Assembly (NCBI GenBank): GCA_964625335.1 | Contig: CAZVBE010000008.1 | Location: forward strand, 1-64,000 | DNA: 64,000 bases | Reading direction: 5' to 3' | Source: CAZGUG01 sp964625335 | Lineage (GTDB): Bacteria > Bacillota > Clostridia > Ch29 | In this document: positions 33,401 to 42,674 of the stretch, piece by piece | Position numbering within the stretch: the first letter of the stretch is position 1 | Layout: each line of letters opens with the position of its first letter | The notes under the pieces: model-generated | Seen by the model: the letters and a program-made list of their open reading frames with translations, nothing else | What the model was told of the DNA's origin: nothing | Database searches by the model: none | Program-made: the position numbers and the translations under genes

Positions 33401-34168
33401 CTATTTCACCAGCCTTTCAACGGGAAATACGGGCCCTTCTTTACATACCCTCTCATACTGTGTCGAACCGTCATCCTTATACGTGGTACATATGCATCCC
33501 TTGCATGCGCCTATACCACACGCCATATGCTCCTCCAAAGACACATATGCATCGAATCCGTGGATGTCCTTAAGCCTTTTGATTTCTCTCATCAGCCGTT
33601 TTGAACCACATGTATACACTGCATCAAATTTCTTGTCCTGCAATTGTTCCACCAAATAGTCTGTCACCAATACATTGTTATCACATGTGGAAAATACCTT
33701 TGCACCAAGCTTGGTATATTTATCCTTGTCAAAAATGAGATCTTCCCTGCTTGCCGACAGAAACGCATAAACCTCCACAGACTTCCTGATTGCTTCGGCG
33801 GCAAGGTATAGCATGGGCGCTGCCCCGACGCCTCTGCCTACAACAGCGATTCGCCCGGCGTCTTCCGGAATCACAAATCCGTTTCCCAGGGGGCCGTGAA
33901 TCATAGCGCTGTCTCCGGTACTAAGCTCCGAAAGCAGCTTTGAGCCCTTTCCTACAATTTTATATAAAATTTCCAGCGAACCATTCTGTCTGTCTGCATT
34001 GTTTATACTGAAGGGTCTTGGTAAAAAAGGAACATTGCCCTGCCAGCACTTAACCATTACAAATTGGCCAGGTGTCGAAGCTTTTGCTATTTCACCGGCA
34101 TCAAACATTATTCTTCCGAACCCGTTGGAAAACAGTTTATTCTCTTTTACAGTACATTTAGTATACAT
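33401..34168 (-). CDS. pyrK: Dihydroorotate dehydrogenase B, electron transfer subunit
   Basis: PyrK carries FAD and a [2Fe-2S] cluster and links PyrD to NAD. The 255-residue protein has the FAD part with FLPRPFSINNADRQNG, the NAD part with VVGRGVGAAPMLYLAAEA, and near the C-terminus MACGIGACKGCICTT with a fourth Cys in YERVCKEGPVF, the complete cluster motif. GGGAGGGGAG precedes the ATG. It is 18 bases downstream of the IclR gene, so probably in the same transcript. Confidence 0.95.
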   Translation of the reverse strand: MYTKCTVKENKLFSNGFGRIMFDAGEIAKASTPGQFVMVKCWQGNVPFLPRPFSINNADRQNGSLEILYKIVGKGSKLLSELSTGDSAMIHGPLGNGFVIPEDAGRIAVVGRGVGAAPMLYLAAEAIRKSVEVYAFLSASREDLIFDKDKYTKLGAKVFSTCDNNVLVTDYLVEQLQDKKFDAVYTCGSKRLMREIKRLKDIHGFDAYVSLEEHMACGIGACKGCICTTYKDDGSTQYERVCKEGPVFPVERLVK

Positions 34169-34186
34169 ATATGGCTCTCCCCTCCC

Positions 34187-34960
34187 TTAGGACATACGAT
34201 TGATATCGAATGTTATCCCTTCCACGTAGGAACTGCTTATACTTATCGACGCTTCTTTTAATTTTTTAACTATATTGTCAAATCCCTTATCCGTAAGATT
34301 GGAGGTTAATCCTATTACTGTAATACTCGAGCTCACCTTCCCATCCGAAGTAAACAAGGGAACTGCAATCGCGGTAATCATATCTTCCATTTCGTTGTTA
34401 CATATAGCATACCCTCTGATTCTAACCCTTTTATATTCAATAAACAATTCATTGGGATCGGTTATTGTAAAATTGGTAAATTTGGACATTTTCTGTATCG
34501 ATATAATATGCTTTATAAGTTCCTCATCCTGATAAGCTATAATAGCCTTTCCGGCAGCCGTACAATGCAACGGCATTGAACTGCCCATCTCGACGTAATA
34601 TCTTAAATTGCTCTCTGTCTCAATCTTATCAACGCAAACTACCTTGTCATTTTTTAATACCGACAGATATGCGGTTTCCCCGGTTTCATCCCTGAGTTTT
34701 CTGAGGAAAGGACGTGCCATTTCGATAATCTCCATGCTGCCATAGGCTTTACGACTGAGACTTAGTATCCCGGGGCCGATACTGTATTTTTTCGTTTCCG
34801 GGTTTTGAACAACCATATTCAATTTTTTAAGTGCCTGCAGAATTCTATGGGTTGTAGACTTGGCAAGTTCTACCCTTTCGCTTATATCCGACAGTGTTAT
34901 CCCATTACCTTTGTCTGCCAGCACTTCAAGAATCGTTACAATTCTCTTTACCTGCTGCAT
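34187..34960 (-). CDS. IclR-family transcriptional regulator
   Basis: The 257-residue protein has the winged helix (ITLSDISERVELAKSTTHRI) and an IclR effector domain with NLRYYVEMGSSMPLHCTAAG and EMEDMITAIAVPLF. It is close to the second IclR protein at 52761 in the effector core (RYYVEMG/RFYVEIG, MPLHC/MPLNC), so the two probably sense related small molecules. It lies inside a run livKHMGF-aroM-iclR-pyrKD with gaps of 0-100 bases and may control that operon. Confidence 0.93.
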   Translation of the reverse strand: MQQVKRIVTILEVLADKGNGITLSDISERVELAKSTTHRILQALKKLNMVVQNPETKKYSIGPGILSLSRKAYGSMEIIEMARPFLRKLRDETGETAYLSVLKNDKVVCVDKIETESNLRYYVEMGSSMPLHCTAAGKAIIAYQDEELIKHIISIQKMSKFTNFTITDPNELFIEYKRVRIRGYAICNNEMEDMITAIAVPLFTSDGKVSSSITVIGLTSNLTDKGFDNIVKKLKEASISISSSYVEGITFDINRMS

Positions 34961-34976
34961 ATACGCATCCCCTTAC

Positions 34977-35651
34977 TTAAATCAATTCCCGCAAAACCCA
35001 GGCAAGTAACGAACCTGGGAGAATTACCGGGATATCTATATTCTGCTTGATTACTCTCTTTATATCTATGCTAAATCCAAGACAGTCAAGCACAATACAC
35101 TGAGCACCCTTATCGGCCAGTTCACGCGCAGCCTGAATTACTTCTTTGGTTTTTCCATACGGAGATGCTGACACAACTAATACTTCCCTGCCTGTTTTAT
35201 TCCATTCCTTATGTTTCAGACTTACCTGGTGCTCTGTGGGAACAATTATGCCTATTTTCCCCACAGAAAATATTGTATCTATAAACGAATGTAGTATTAT
35301 ATAAGGCCTGACTAATTCTCTGCAGCTTTCCAATGATTTGTATTCACCGGTGCACATTAACGCCATTGCATCCACGTTTTTTTCTTTCAGTTCGCTTATA
35401 CAGCCTTCGATTAATGGTAAAATCCTTTCTTCGTCCATCTTTATTTCCGACCCGTCTTTAAGCCTGCTGACAAATATTTCTCCTTTGTGCGGTCCGCCTT
35501 TATATGCATATTCGCTGTTAAGGGGATATTCTATCCTGTCAAGAGCCCCTGTCTCTATAATATCAATATTCTCACCCAAAACATGACGTATATTGTATAC
35601 TATATCGTCCCTGGGGCTCTGTCCTATTGTTATGAGGCCAACTTTCTTCAT
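34977..35651 (-). CDS. AroM-family protein
   Basis: AroM proteins belong to the Asp/Glu racemase-like fold and have no firm function. The 224-residue product shows KKVGLITIGQSPRDDIVYNI, AMALMCTGEYKSLES (first Cys of the racemase pair) and GAQCIVLDCLGFSIDI (second Cys region). ATG 35651 has GGAG eight bases upstream; codons up to 35702 were rejected. The gene is between the Liv transporter and the IclR gene. A role on the imported compound, such as a cyclic or racemic amino-acid derivative, is inference. Confidence 0.82.
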   Translation of the reverse strand: MKKVGLITIGQSPRDDIVYNIRHVLGENIDIIETGALDRIEYPLNSEYAYKGGPHKGEIFVSRLKDGSEIKMDEERILPLIEGCISELKEKNVDAMALMCTGEYKSLESCRELVRPYIILHSFIDTIFSVGKIGIIVPTEHQVSLKHKEWNKTGREVLVVSASPYGKTKEVIQAARELADKGAQCIVLDCLGFSIDIKRVIKQNIDIPVILPGSLLAWVLRELI

Positions 35652-35779
35652 CCTTTTCACTCCAGACCCATCCTTTAATTGCTGCCTCTGCTTTACATGC
35701 ATTGCGCAACCTATGTCCTACCACTTGAAGCCAATAGAATATGTGTGCGGGACCTTATTCAGGACCCGCTATCCATACT

Positions 35780-36508
35780 CTATTTAACGTAAACTTTCTC
35801 CCCAAGATATGCCTTCCTTACATCCTCATTCGCCAGCAGGTTCTTACCTGTATCGGCCATGGTAATATCACCGTTTTTGAGTACATATCCCCTGTCAGCG
35901 GCACTAAGGGCCATCTTTGCATTTTGTTCAACCAGAAGCACCGTAGTGCCTTCTTCCTTATTGACACTTTTTATTATATCGAATATATCCTTGACTATTA
36001 GAGGAGCAAGGCCGGTTGACGGTTCATCCAGCATTAACAGTTTGGGCCGTGCCATCAAAGCCCTGGCAATTGCCAGCATCTGCTGTTCCCCACCCGAAAG
36101 GGTCCTGCCAAGCTGTTTTTGCCTTTCCTCCAGCCTGGGGAAAATACCGAAAACCTTCTTAAGGTCCTTTTGTATTCCCGCCTTATCCTTTGACCGCAGA
36201 AAGGCACCCATTTCAAGGTTTTCCATAACTGTAAGTTTCGGAAATATCCGTCTTCCCTCGGGAACAAGGGAAATGCCCAGCTTAACGATATCCTGGGCAG
36301 CCAATCCGTCTATCCTGCTGCCTTCAAAAATAATCTCACTGTCTTTCTTCTTGTTCAGTATTCCTGTAATCGCCTTTAGTGTGGTTGTCTTGCCTGCCCC
36401 GTTTGCACCAATTATTGTTACAATTTCGCCCTCTTCAACATTGATGGATATTCCATGAAGCACCTCAATATTGGCATATGAGACAAATACATTCTTAAGC
36501 TCCAGCAT
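35780..36508 (-). CDS. livF: Branched-chain amino acid-type ABC importer ATPase LivF
   Basis: Walker A GANGAGKTTTLKAITG, signature LSGGEQQMLAIARAL, Walker B LLMLDEPSTGLAPLIV and H-loop-type region are intact, and the LivF mark LVPEGRRIFPKLTVMENLEM is present. 242 residues is typical. It follows livG with a 2-base gap and is the last transporter gene. The Liv family imports branched-chain amino acids but also amides, urea and other small polar solutes, so the ligand is open. Confidence 0.94.
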   Translation of the reverse strand: MLELKNVFVSYANIEVLHGISINVEEGEIVTIIGANGAGKTTTLKAITGILNKKKDSEIIFEGSRIDGLAAQDIVKLGISLVPEGRRIFPKLTVMENLEMGAFLRSKDKAGIQKDLKKVFGIFPRLEERQKQLGRTLSGGEQQMLAIARALMARPKLLMLDEPSTGLAPLIVKDIFDIIKSVNKEEGTTVLLVEQNAKMALSAADRGYVLKNGDITMADTGKNLLANEDVRKAYLGEKVYVK

Positions 36509-36510
36509 TA

Positions 36511-37272
36511 TTATCCCTCCTTCCCGAGATATGCTTCGATAACCTTGGGATCTCTTCTTACCTCATCGGGAGTCCCCTCTGAAATCTTCTGGCCGAAGTT
36601 AAGCACCATTATTTTATCCGAAATTGACATAACAACGTCCATTTTATGCTCTATAAGGACAACCGTAATACCTTTGTCCCTTATATCCACAATGCGCCGT
36701 GACAGCTCCTCAAGGTCCTGGGTATTAAGTCCCGAAGCAGGTTCATCCAGAAGTACTATTTCCGGATCTGTGGCAAGAGCCCTGGCAATCTCCAGGTTTT
36801 TTTGCATGCCGTAGGATAAGTTTTTTGCCTTTTCGTTTGCAATATCCTCAAGGCCAAGAAACTCAAGGATTTCCATAACCTTTTCCCTGCTCTCTTTTTC
36901 TTCCTTCCTTTTCTTTGGTGTATTTAACATGGCATCAAGTAACCCGGTACTCGTCCTGCAGTGCATGCCAACAAGGGCATTATCGATTGCCGAAAGGTCC
37001 CGGAACAGGTTTATATTCTGAAAGGTTCTCGCTATCCTCTTTGCGGTCCTCTGGTAGGACTTTAGCCCGGTTATATCTTCTCCCTTCAAAAATACCTGTC
37101 CGGCAGTAGGAGTATAATATCCGGAAATCAGGTTGAAAAGTGTTGTCTTACCGGCACCGTTAGGCCCTATTATAGCGGTAATGTCTCCTTTGTGTGCGGT
37201 AAAATCGACATTGTACACCGCTTTCAATCCTCCGAAAGTAATACCTATATTTTTTGTCTCCAGAATAGCCAA
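36511..37272 (-). CDS. livG: Branched-chain amino acid-type ABC importer ATPase LivG
   Basis: Walker A GPNGAGKTTLFNLISGYYTP, signature LSYGMQKNLEIARAL, Walker B IVLLDEPASGLNTQDL and the LivG block RIARTFQNINLFRDLSAIDN are visible. 253 residues. It sits between livM and livF with gaps of 2-3 bases and forms the ATPase pair with LivF. Confidence 0.94.
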   Translation of the reverse strand: MAILETKNIGITFGGLKAVYNVDFTAHKGDITAIIGPNGAGKTTLFNLISGYYTPTAGQVFLKGEDITGLKSYQRTAKRIARTFQNINLFRDLSAIDNALVGMHCRTSTGLLDAMLNTPKKRKEEKESREKVMEILEFLGLEDIANEKAKNLSYGMQKNLEIARALATDPEIVLLDEPASGLNTQDLEELSRRIVDIRDKGITVVLIEHKMDVVMSISDKIMVLNFGQKISEGTPDEVRRDPKVIEAYLGKEG

Positions 37273-37275
37273 CCT

Positions 37276-38265
37276 CTACACCTCCTTAACACGGGAACGC
37301 TGCTTGGTCTTTTTCAGCGACCTGGTACCACTTATTAACTCATCAACAAAATCAATTGCGCCGCCTATACCCCTGGGTACAAATATGACTATGATTACTA
37401 TAGAAGCACCGTAAAGAACCAGCCTCAGGTCTCCAAAGGACCTCAGATACTCCGGAATAACAGTTAGAGCAATCCCACCCAGAATTGAACCGGGTATGTG
37501 CCCTATGCCTCCAACAACCATCATTGCAAGTATTGCAGCCGACTCCGCGCTTATAAAGGTTTCGGGAGAGAGAAATCTTACCTCGTGAACATACAGACTG
37601 CCCGCAATTCCTGCAAAGAAAGCAGAACTCATAAACGCAATAACCTTAAATTTGGTTGAATTTACCCCCATCGCTTCTGCTGCCATTTGGTCTTCCCTTA
37701 TTGCAAGTAAAGCTCTTCCCACCCTCGATTTTATCAGGTTCTGTGAGAGAACTACCACCACAACCAAAACTACAAGAATGAGATAGTAATAACTCCTATA
37801 GCTGTTCAGAAGGAATGGTCCTATTTGCGGGGCGGGAACCCCGGTAATTCCTTTTGTACCGTTTGTAACAGCTTCCCAGTTAACAAACACCTGGTACATT
37901 ATCTCGCCAAATGCAAGAGTAGCAACAGCCAGATATAAGCCCCTCAATCTTAGGGTAGGAAGCCCAAGCGCAAGCCCGAACAGGGCTGCCACAACCCCTG
38001 CCGCTATGAAACCCGCCCATATAGGCAGACCCAGTTTGACAGTCAAAATAGCGCTGGTATATGCGCCTATACCGTAAAATGCCGCATGTCCGACCGAAAA
38101 CAGTCCGGTACAGCCTGTAAGAAGGTTAAGGCTGAGCGTCAGTATAGCGAATATACCTGCAAGATTCGCCACGTGAAGGGCATACGGGTTATCAACAAAT
38201 ACAGGCAACAGCAAAGCTGCTATTAGAATCAGGATTACTTTGTATTTTTTATATAAATGTCTCAT
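37276..38265 (-). CDS. livM: Branched-chain amino acid-type ABC importer permease LivM
   Basis: The 329-residue permease has eight or more helices and the family blocks LSLNLLTGCTGLFSVGHAAF and AIREDQMAAEAMGVNSTKFK (contact loop to the ATPase), followed by MMVVGGIGHIPGSILGGI. GGAGGAG precedes the ATG. It pairs with LivH to form the channel. Confidence 0.94.
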   Translation of the reverse strand: MRHLYKKYKVILILIAALLLPVFVDNPYALHVANLAGIFAILTLSLNLLTGCTGLFSVGHAAFYGIGAYTSAILTVKLGLPIWAGFIAAGVVAALFGLALGLPTLRLRGLYLAVATLAFGEIMYQVFVNWEAVTNGTKGITGVPAPQIGPFLLNSYRSYYYLILVVLVVVVVLSQNLIKSRVGRALLAIREDQMAAEAMGVNSTKFKVIAFMSSAFFAGIAGSLYVHEVRFLSPETFISAESAAILAMMVVGGIGHIPGSILGGIALTVIPEYLRSFGDLRLVLYGASIVIIVIFVPRGIGGAIDFVDELISGTRSLKKTKQRSRVKEV

Positions 38266-38280
38266 TTCTCTCCTCCTTTC

Positions 38281-39138
38281 CTACATTTTGCTGCCCATAA
38301 TACCTGAAGGTTTAAAGACGAGTACAATGAACAATACGAAAAATGCGATTGCGGATTGGTACGCGGATGATATATATGCTGCCCCCAGACTTTCCAGGAT
38401 TCCGAGAACTATACCGCCAATCATTGCTCCTGTCATCGATTCCAAACCACCAAGCACAGCAACGGCAAAACCTTTGGGACCCATCATTACTCCCATATCA
38501 GCCATAACAAAGTACATGGGCGCCATAAGCATCCCTGCAATGGCACCAAGTCCGGATGCCAATATAAATGTCATTGAAAGAGAACCCTTTACGTTTATAC
38601 CCATAAGCAATGCTGCTTCTCTGTCCTGGGCTGTTGCTCTCATAGACTTGCCCATGGTGGTACCTTTCAGAAATAAACCAAGAAGAACCACCAGTCCAAA
38701 TCCGATTGCCAGGGACCAGATGTTTTGGGGTATTATTAACAATTTGCCGACTTGAAAGGGGGTGTCTCCGAAAATTGTAGGAAAAGGGTAAGGATCAGCC
38801 CCGAATATAACTCTGTACAAATTCCTCAAAAATATACCTATACCTATTGTAGCTATAAGTTTTCTCGTGTTATCCGCCTTTACAAGAGGCCTGAAAGACG
38901 TGATTTCAATAAAATATCCTATTGCCATGCTTAGAAGTATAGCAAGCGGGAAAGCCAGCAGGATAGGAATCCCTAGCCATACATGTATCATCAAAACAGA
39001 AAAAGCGCCTATCATAGCAATCTCGCCCTGTGCAAAGTTTAAAACGCCCCATGCGTTCCAGATAAGCACATAACCGATTCCAATAAGACCATAAACGCTT
39101 CCTATGGCTAAACCCTGTATTAATTGCTGTTGAAACAT
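38281..39138 (-). CDS. livH: Branched-chain amino acid-type ABC importer permease LivH
   Basis: The 285-residue permease starts MFQQQLIQGLAIGSVYGLIG and contains NFAQGEIAMIGAFS, ATAQDREAALLMGINVKGS (ATPase contact loop) and AVLGGLESMTGAMIGGIVLG. About eight helices are expected. It is separated from livK by a hairpin with a T-run, so permease genes are probably expressed below the binding protein. Confidence 0.94.
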   Translation of the reverse strand: MFQQQLIQGLAIGSVYGLIGIGYVLIWNAWGVLNFAQGEIAMIGAFSVLMIHVWLGIPILLAFPLAILLSMAIGYFIEITSFRPLVKADNTRKLIATIGIGIFLRNLYRVIFGADPYPFPTIFGDTPFQVGKLLIIPQNIWSLAIGFGLVVLLGLFLKGTTMGKSMRATAQDREAALLMGINVKGSLSMTFILASGLGAIAGMLMAPMYFVMADMGVMMGPKGFAVAVLGGLESMTGAMIGGIVLGILESLGAAYISSAYQSAIAFFVLFIVLVFKPSGIMGSKM

Positions 39139-39156
39139 ACGCTCCCTCCCTCCTTC

Positions 39157-39195
39157 TAAAAAGACTGGAGGGGTAACGCCTGTACCCCTCCGGTC
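39157..39195 (-). terminator. Hairpin with T-run between livK and livH
   Basis: Minus-strand stem GACCGGAGGGGT/ACCCCTCCAGTC with a 9-base loop, then TTTTTAG. Probably a partial terminator that allows more binding protein than permease. Confidence 0.75.
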
Positions 39196-39209
39196 CGGGT
39201 TATTATGAA

Positions 39210-40370
39210 TTATTCAGGCTGCCATACTACTTCGTATCCACCATCTCCTGTAACTCCAATGATGAGCATATCCCTGTTAGCGTCACCGTTCTCGTCTATA
39301 TTAATAACTCCTGTTGCTCCCGGGAAATTAGTAGTTGCTGCTATAGCATCCCTGATTGCTACATTGTCAAGATCCGGTCCTGCCGCTTTCATTGCTTCTC
39401 CAAGTATCAGCATCGAGTCATAGCTCATTGCCGCATTAGAGTCAGGCAGCATTCCGAATTTTTCTTCATAGGCTTCAATAAATTCTTTTGCTACCGGCGA
39501 TGCATTTTCCTTGTCGGGGAAGAATGTCTGTGAATTAAGAAGACCAACAACCGCGTCTCCGGCTAATTCATAGAGTTTGGCGTTTGTTAGTCCGCCGCCT
39601 CCCATTAATACTACATCGCTCAGACCCATCTGCCTGGCCTGCCTTGCAATAAGGGCACCCTGCTGATACATTGTCCACATTATAAGCGCCTGGGGATTCC
39701 CCTCTTTAACTTTAAGCAACTGTGCAGTCATATCCTTTGCATTCGGGTCATAAGCCTCAACTGCAACCGGCTCTATACCCCTTGCCTGCAGCAGTTCAAC
39801 CGCAACGTCTTTTCCGCCTGTACCGTAATCATCAGACTGGTACATAATCGCTATTCTTTCTAAACCCAATTCGTCAAGGGCATAATTTACTATAGCCTCG
39901 CACTGGTGTGTGTCGGATGCCTGCAGTCTGAATATCCATGGGTTGCCCGCAAGAGTAATCTTGGGGTTGGAGGAAATAGCCGTAATTTGCGGCACTTCCG
40001 CTTCTTTTGTTACTTCCATATTCGCAAGGGTTGCTGAACTGTTAACGGTACCAATTACTGCGATAACGTTATCATTGTGAACAAGTTTGTTCATGGCTGA
40101 AACGGATTTGGCAGGGTTCTGCTCGTCATCTTCCTGTATCAGCACCAGCTCTCTGCCGTGTATGCCCCCCGCCTCATTAAACTGGTCAATAGCCAACTGG
40201 ATACCTTTAACCTGTGTATCTCCAACCATTGCTGCTCCACCGGACAATGGCCCTACTGTACCTATCTTAATTGGTTCTGCTGTTCCCTCTGCTGGTTTTT
40301 GTGAGCATCCTGCAAAAAGCGACACTATCATAACCAATACAACTGCCAATGCAAACGAACGCTTTAACAT
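39210..40370 (-). CDS. livK: Branched-chain amino acid-type substrate-binding lipoprotein LivK
   Basis: Lipoprotein signal MLKRSFALAVVLVMIVSLFA with GC at the lipobox, then a periplasmic-binding-protein type I fold: PIKIGTVGPLSGGAAMVGD, GIQLAIDQFNEAGGIHGREL, and AVIGTVNSSATLANMEV. The length (386) is typical. The start is ATG 40370 after GGAGG, with a GTG two codons earlier possible. It leads the livKHMGF-aroM-iclR-pyrKD run. The ligand is unknown: changes in the ligand loops cannot be read by eye. Confidence 0.92.
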   Translation of the reverse strand: MLKRSFALAVVLVMIVSLFAGCSQKPAEGTAEPIKIGTVGPLSGGAAMVGDTQVKGIQLAIDQFNEAGGIHGRELVLIQEDDEQNPAKSVSAMNKLVHNDNVIAVIGTVNSSATLANMEVTKEAEVPQITAISSNPKITLAGNPWIFRLQASDTHQCEAIVNYALDELGLERIAIMYQSDDYGTGGKDVAVELLQARGIEPVAVEAYDPNAKDMTAQLLKVKEGNPQALIMWTMYQQGALIARQARQMGLSDVVLMGGGGLTNAKLYELAGDAVVGLLNSQTFFPDKENASPVAKEFIEAYEEKFGMLPDSNAAMSYDSMLILGEAMKAAGPDLDNVAIRDAIAATTNFPGATGVINIDENGDANRDMLIIGVTGDGGYEVVWQPE

Positions 40371-41128
40371 ATCCACACATCCTCCTTTTTTCTTGCTAAA
40401 TACTAAAAACTAGTTTCGGCATTACTCTCCTTAACTCATAGAAAATCAAATATTTACCCCTTTTCACCCCCTTATATATCCAATTTCAAAAAGATGGATA
40501 GCTTTGTGCAGTCATTGATTGGATATAGGTGTAGATGCACTGTTATGTCTTATTGGTAAACTTAATATATTTATATCATTATTTTATGATAAATACAAAC
40601 TAATTTCCAGTCAGCGGAATATTGTTCCGCTGATGCGAATTATTATTAAAATTCGCTGTTATTTCTCCAATAACCCTCTGTAATGACTTATAACTAATTA
40701 CAATATATAACTTTTTTGCATGTTTCTGAACTATAAACACCATTTTTTTAAAATGCCCATACGTAATTCTATAAAAAAATCAAAATTCCTGCAGTGACCG
40801 TAAAAAAAATTTCATTTTATAAAAATCTACCGGTATAATTCCACCCAACGGAATTAGTTGATACAATTCTCCCAACATGCTGTATTAGTTATGAAAATTG
40901 TATAATTTATTAAAAATCAGAAGGATAATTGCAGTATATGGAGAAGTAAATATGTGCTTAATATTACTGTTTTATGTTTATTTCCGCTCGTTGGAACGCT
41001 GTTCAGCTTTGTTTTAATTAGGTGTATAATATACCCGTAAAGCAGTAAACATATCTTAAAAGACAGTTGTTGTGATAAATTTTTAAATATTCCATACCTA
41101 AAAAAAAATATTTAAAAGGAGGATATAT
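40371..41128. other. Long AT-rich intergenic region between livK and the assembly gap
   Basis: About 750 bases with no gene. It has a perfect 9-base inverted repeat TCAGCGGAA-tattg-TTCCGCTGA at 40611-40633 (operator-like) and a TGTATAAT -10 at 41023-41030 directed at the aminotransferase, with a weak -35. The divergent transcripts of livK and the aminotransferase must start here. Confidence 0.5.
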
Positions 41129-41157
41129 ATGAATCTCTCAAAAAAAGGTATGAACAT
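41103..41157 (+). repeat. 55-base contig-end duplicate, left copy
   Basis: Identical to 41258-41312 on the other side of 100 N. It includes the ribosome site and first ten codons of the aminotransferase gene. It is best explained as an unmerged overlap of two contigs. Confidence 0.93.
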
Positions 41158-41257
41158 NNNNNNNNNNNNNNNNNNNNNNNNNNNNNNNNNNNNNNNNNNN
41201 NNNNNNNNNNNNNNNNNNNNNNNNNNNNNNNNNNNNNNNNNNNNNNNNNNNNNNNNN
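41158..41257. other. Assembly gap, exactly 100 N
   Basis: A round 100-N run is a scaffold gap of unknown size. The flanks overlap by 55 identical bases, so the real gap is probably zero and the stretch 41158-41312 is likely superfluous. Confidence 0.95.
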
Positions 41258-41283
41258 AAAAAATATTTAAAAGGAGGATATAT

Positions 41284-42477
41284 ATGAATCTCTCAAAAAA
41301 AGGTATGAACATATCCGGTTCAATGACACTGGCCATTACAGCAAAGGCAGGCCAGATGAGAAAGGAAGGAATTGATGTCATCAGCTTTGGCGCCGGGGAA
41401 CCTGACTTCGATACGCCTGTTCATATTCAGAACAGCGCTGTCAATGCTATCAAAAAAGGCCTCACACGATACACCCCGGCCTCGGGTATACTCGAACTGA
41501 AGACCTGCATAAGCGAAAAATTAAAAAAGGAAAACGGCCTTGAATACCAGCCTTCCCAGATAGTAGTGTCAAACGGTGCAAAACATTCACTGTTTAACAC
41601 GTTTCAGGCGCTTTGCAATCCCGGAGATGAAGTCATTATCCCTGTTCCATACTGGGTTAGTTATGAGGAGCATGTGAAGTTGGCGGACGGCATTCCGGTA
41701 TTCGTAGAAACAAAGGAGGAAAACGGCTTCAGGATCGACAGAGATATGCTGTTAAAGGCAGTAAGCGGCAGGACCAAGGCCATTATACTCAACAGCCCAA
41801 ACAACCCCACCGGTGCGATCTATCCTGAAGAAGACCTTAGGATGATTGCCCAAATAGCAGTTGAAAACGACATAGTGATTATATCCGATGAAATATATGA
41901 AAAGCTTGTATACGACGGTAAAGAGCATATGAGTATTGCTTCTTTTGGTGAGGATATAAAACAAAGAACCGTTTTGATTAACGGTATGTCAAAGGCCTAT
42001 GCTATGACCGGATGGCGGATAGGATATACCGCTGCAGGCCATGAAATAACCAAGGTCATGTCAAACATTCAAAGCCATGCAACCTCCAACCCAAATACGA
42101 TAGCCCAGTATGCAAGTGTGGATGCGCTAACCGAAGACCAGGCTCCGGTTGAGGAAATGAGAAAAGAGTTCGAAAAAAGACGGAACTATATGGTTGATAC
42201 AATAAATTCAATACCGATGATTTCATGTAAAAAACCCCAGGGTGCGTTTTACGTAATGATCAATATTAGCAAAGTAAAAGGGAAAGCAGCTGAAGGTAAA
42301 GCCATAGACGGCTCGCTGACCTTCTGTGAAGCGCTGCTTGATAAAGCAAGGGTCGCTGCAATCCCCGGCATCGCATTTGGTGCGGACGATTACGTAAGGG
42401 TGTCTTATGCAACTTCAATGGAAAACATCGTGAATGGCCTCAAAAGGATAGGAGAGTTTGTCGGGACGCTCAAATAA
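41284..42477 (+). CDS. Class I aminotransferase, aspartate aminotransferase-like
   Basis: The 397-residue PLP enzyme has FGAGEPDFDTPVHIQNSAV, NSPNNPTGAIYPEEDLRMI, SDEIYEKLVYDG and the PLP lysine in INGMSKAYAMTGWRIGYTA, with the C-terminal Arg of FGADDYVRVSYATS for the substrate carboxylate. This is the AspC/PatA-like 1b class. AAGGAGG precedes the ATG. The gene is complete; a second copy of its first ten codons before the gap is an assembly artefact. It faces away from livK and is followed by a hairpin and a pucR-type gene, so it may act in nitrogen recovery from the imported compounds. Confidence 0.92.
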   Translation: MNLSKKGMNISGSMTLAITAKAGQMRKEGIDVISFGAGEPDFDTPVHIQNSAVNAIKKGLTRYTPASGILELKTCISEKLKKENGLEYQPSQIVVSNGAKHSLFNTFQALCNPGDEVIIPVPYWVSYEEHVKLADGIPVFVETKEENGFRIDRDMLLKAVSGRTKAIILNSPNNPTGAIYPEEDLRMIAQIAVENDIVIISDEIYEKLVYDGKEHMSIASFGEDIKQRTVLINGMSKAYAMTGWRIGYTAAGHEITKVMSNIQSHATSNPNTIAQYASVDALTEDQAPVEEMRKEFEKRRNYMVDTINSIPMISCKKPQGAFYVMINISKVKGKAAEGKAIDGSLTFCEALLDKARVAAIPGIAFGADDYVRVSYATSMENIVNGLKRIGEFVGTLK

Positions 42478-42527
42478 AAAATTATAGTTCAAGCGACAGT
42501 ACTACTAAACAACCACCCTCCAGCAAC

Positions 42528-42563
42528 GGATACCAAAACCGGACTTGCCCGGTTTTGGTATCC
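42528..42563 (+). terminator. Hairpin after the aminotransferase gene
   Basis: Perfect 15-bp stem GGATACCAAAACCGG/CCGGTTTTGGTATCC with a 6-base loop, then TATTATTTG. The T-run is interrupted, so termination strength is uncertain. Confidence 0.7.
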
Positions 42564-42674
42564 TATTATTTGTCTGATATTTGCATACTGCTGGTAATAC
42601 CGCCAATATTACCATTATTACTCCTCCAATCACATGTAGTATAATAATCCTTAAAAGCAGGGAGGTGCCTCTAA

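Noticed and set aside
40371..41128. CRISPR array or small RNA in the long AT-rich region
   Set aside because: No regularly spaced repeats and no hairpin with a T-run were seen.
41103..41312. Tandem duplication of the aminotransferase start
   Set aside because: The identical copies flank a 100-N scaffold gap exactly, so an assembly artefact is more likely than a biological repeat.
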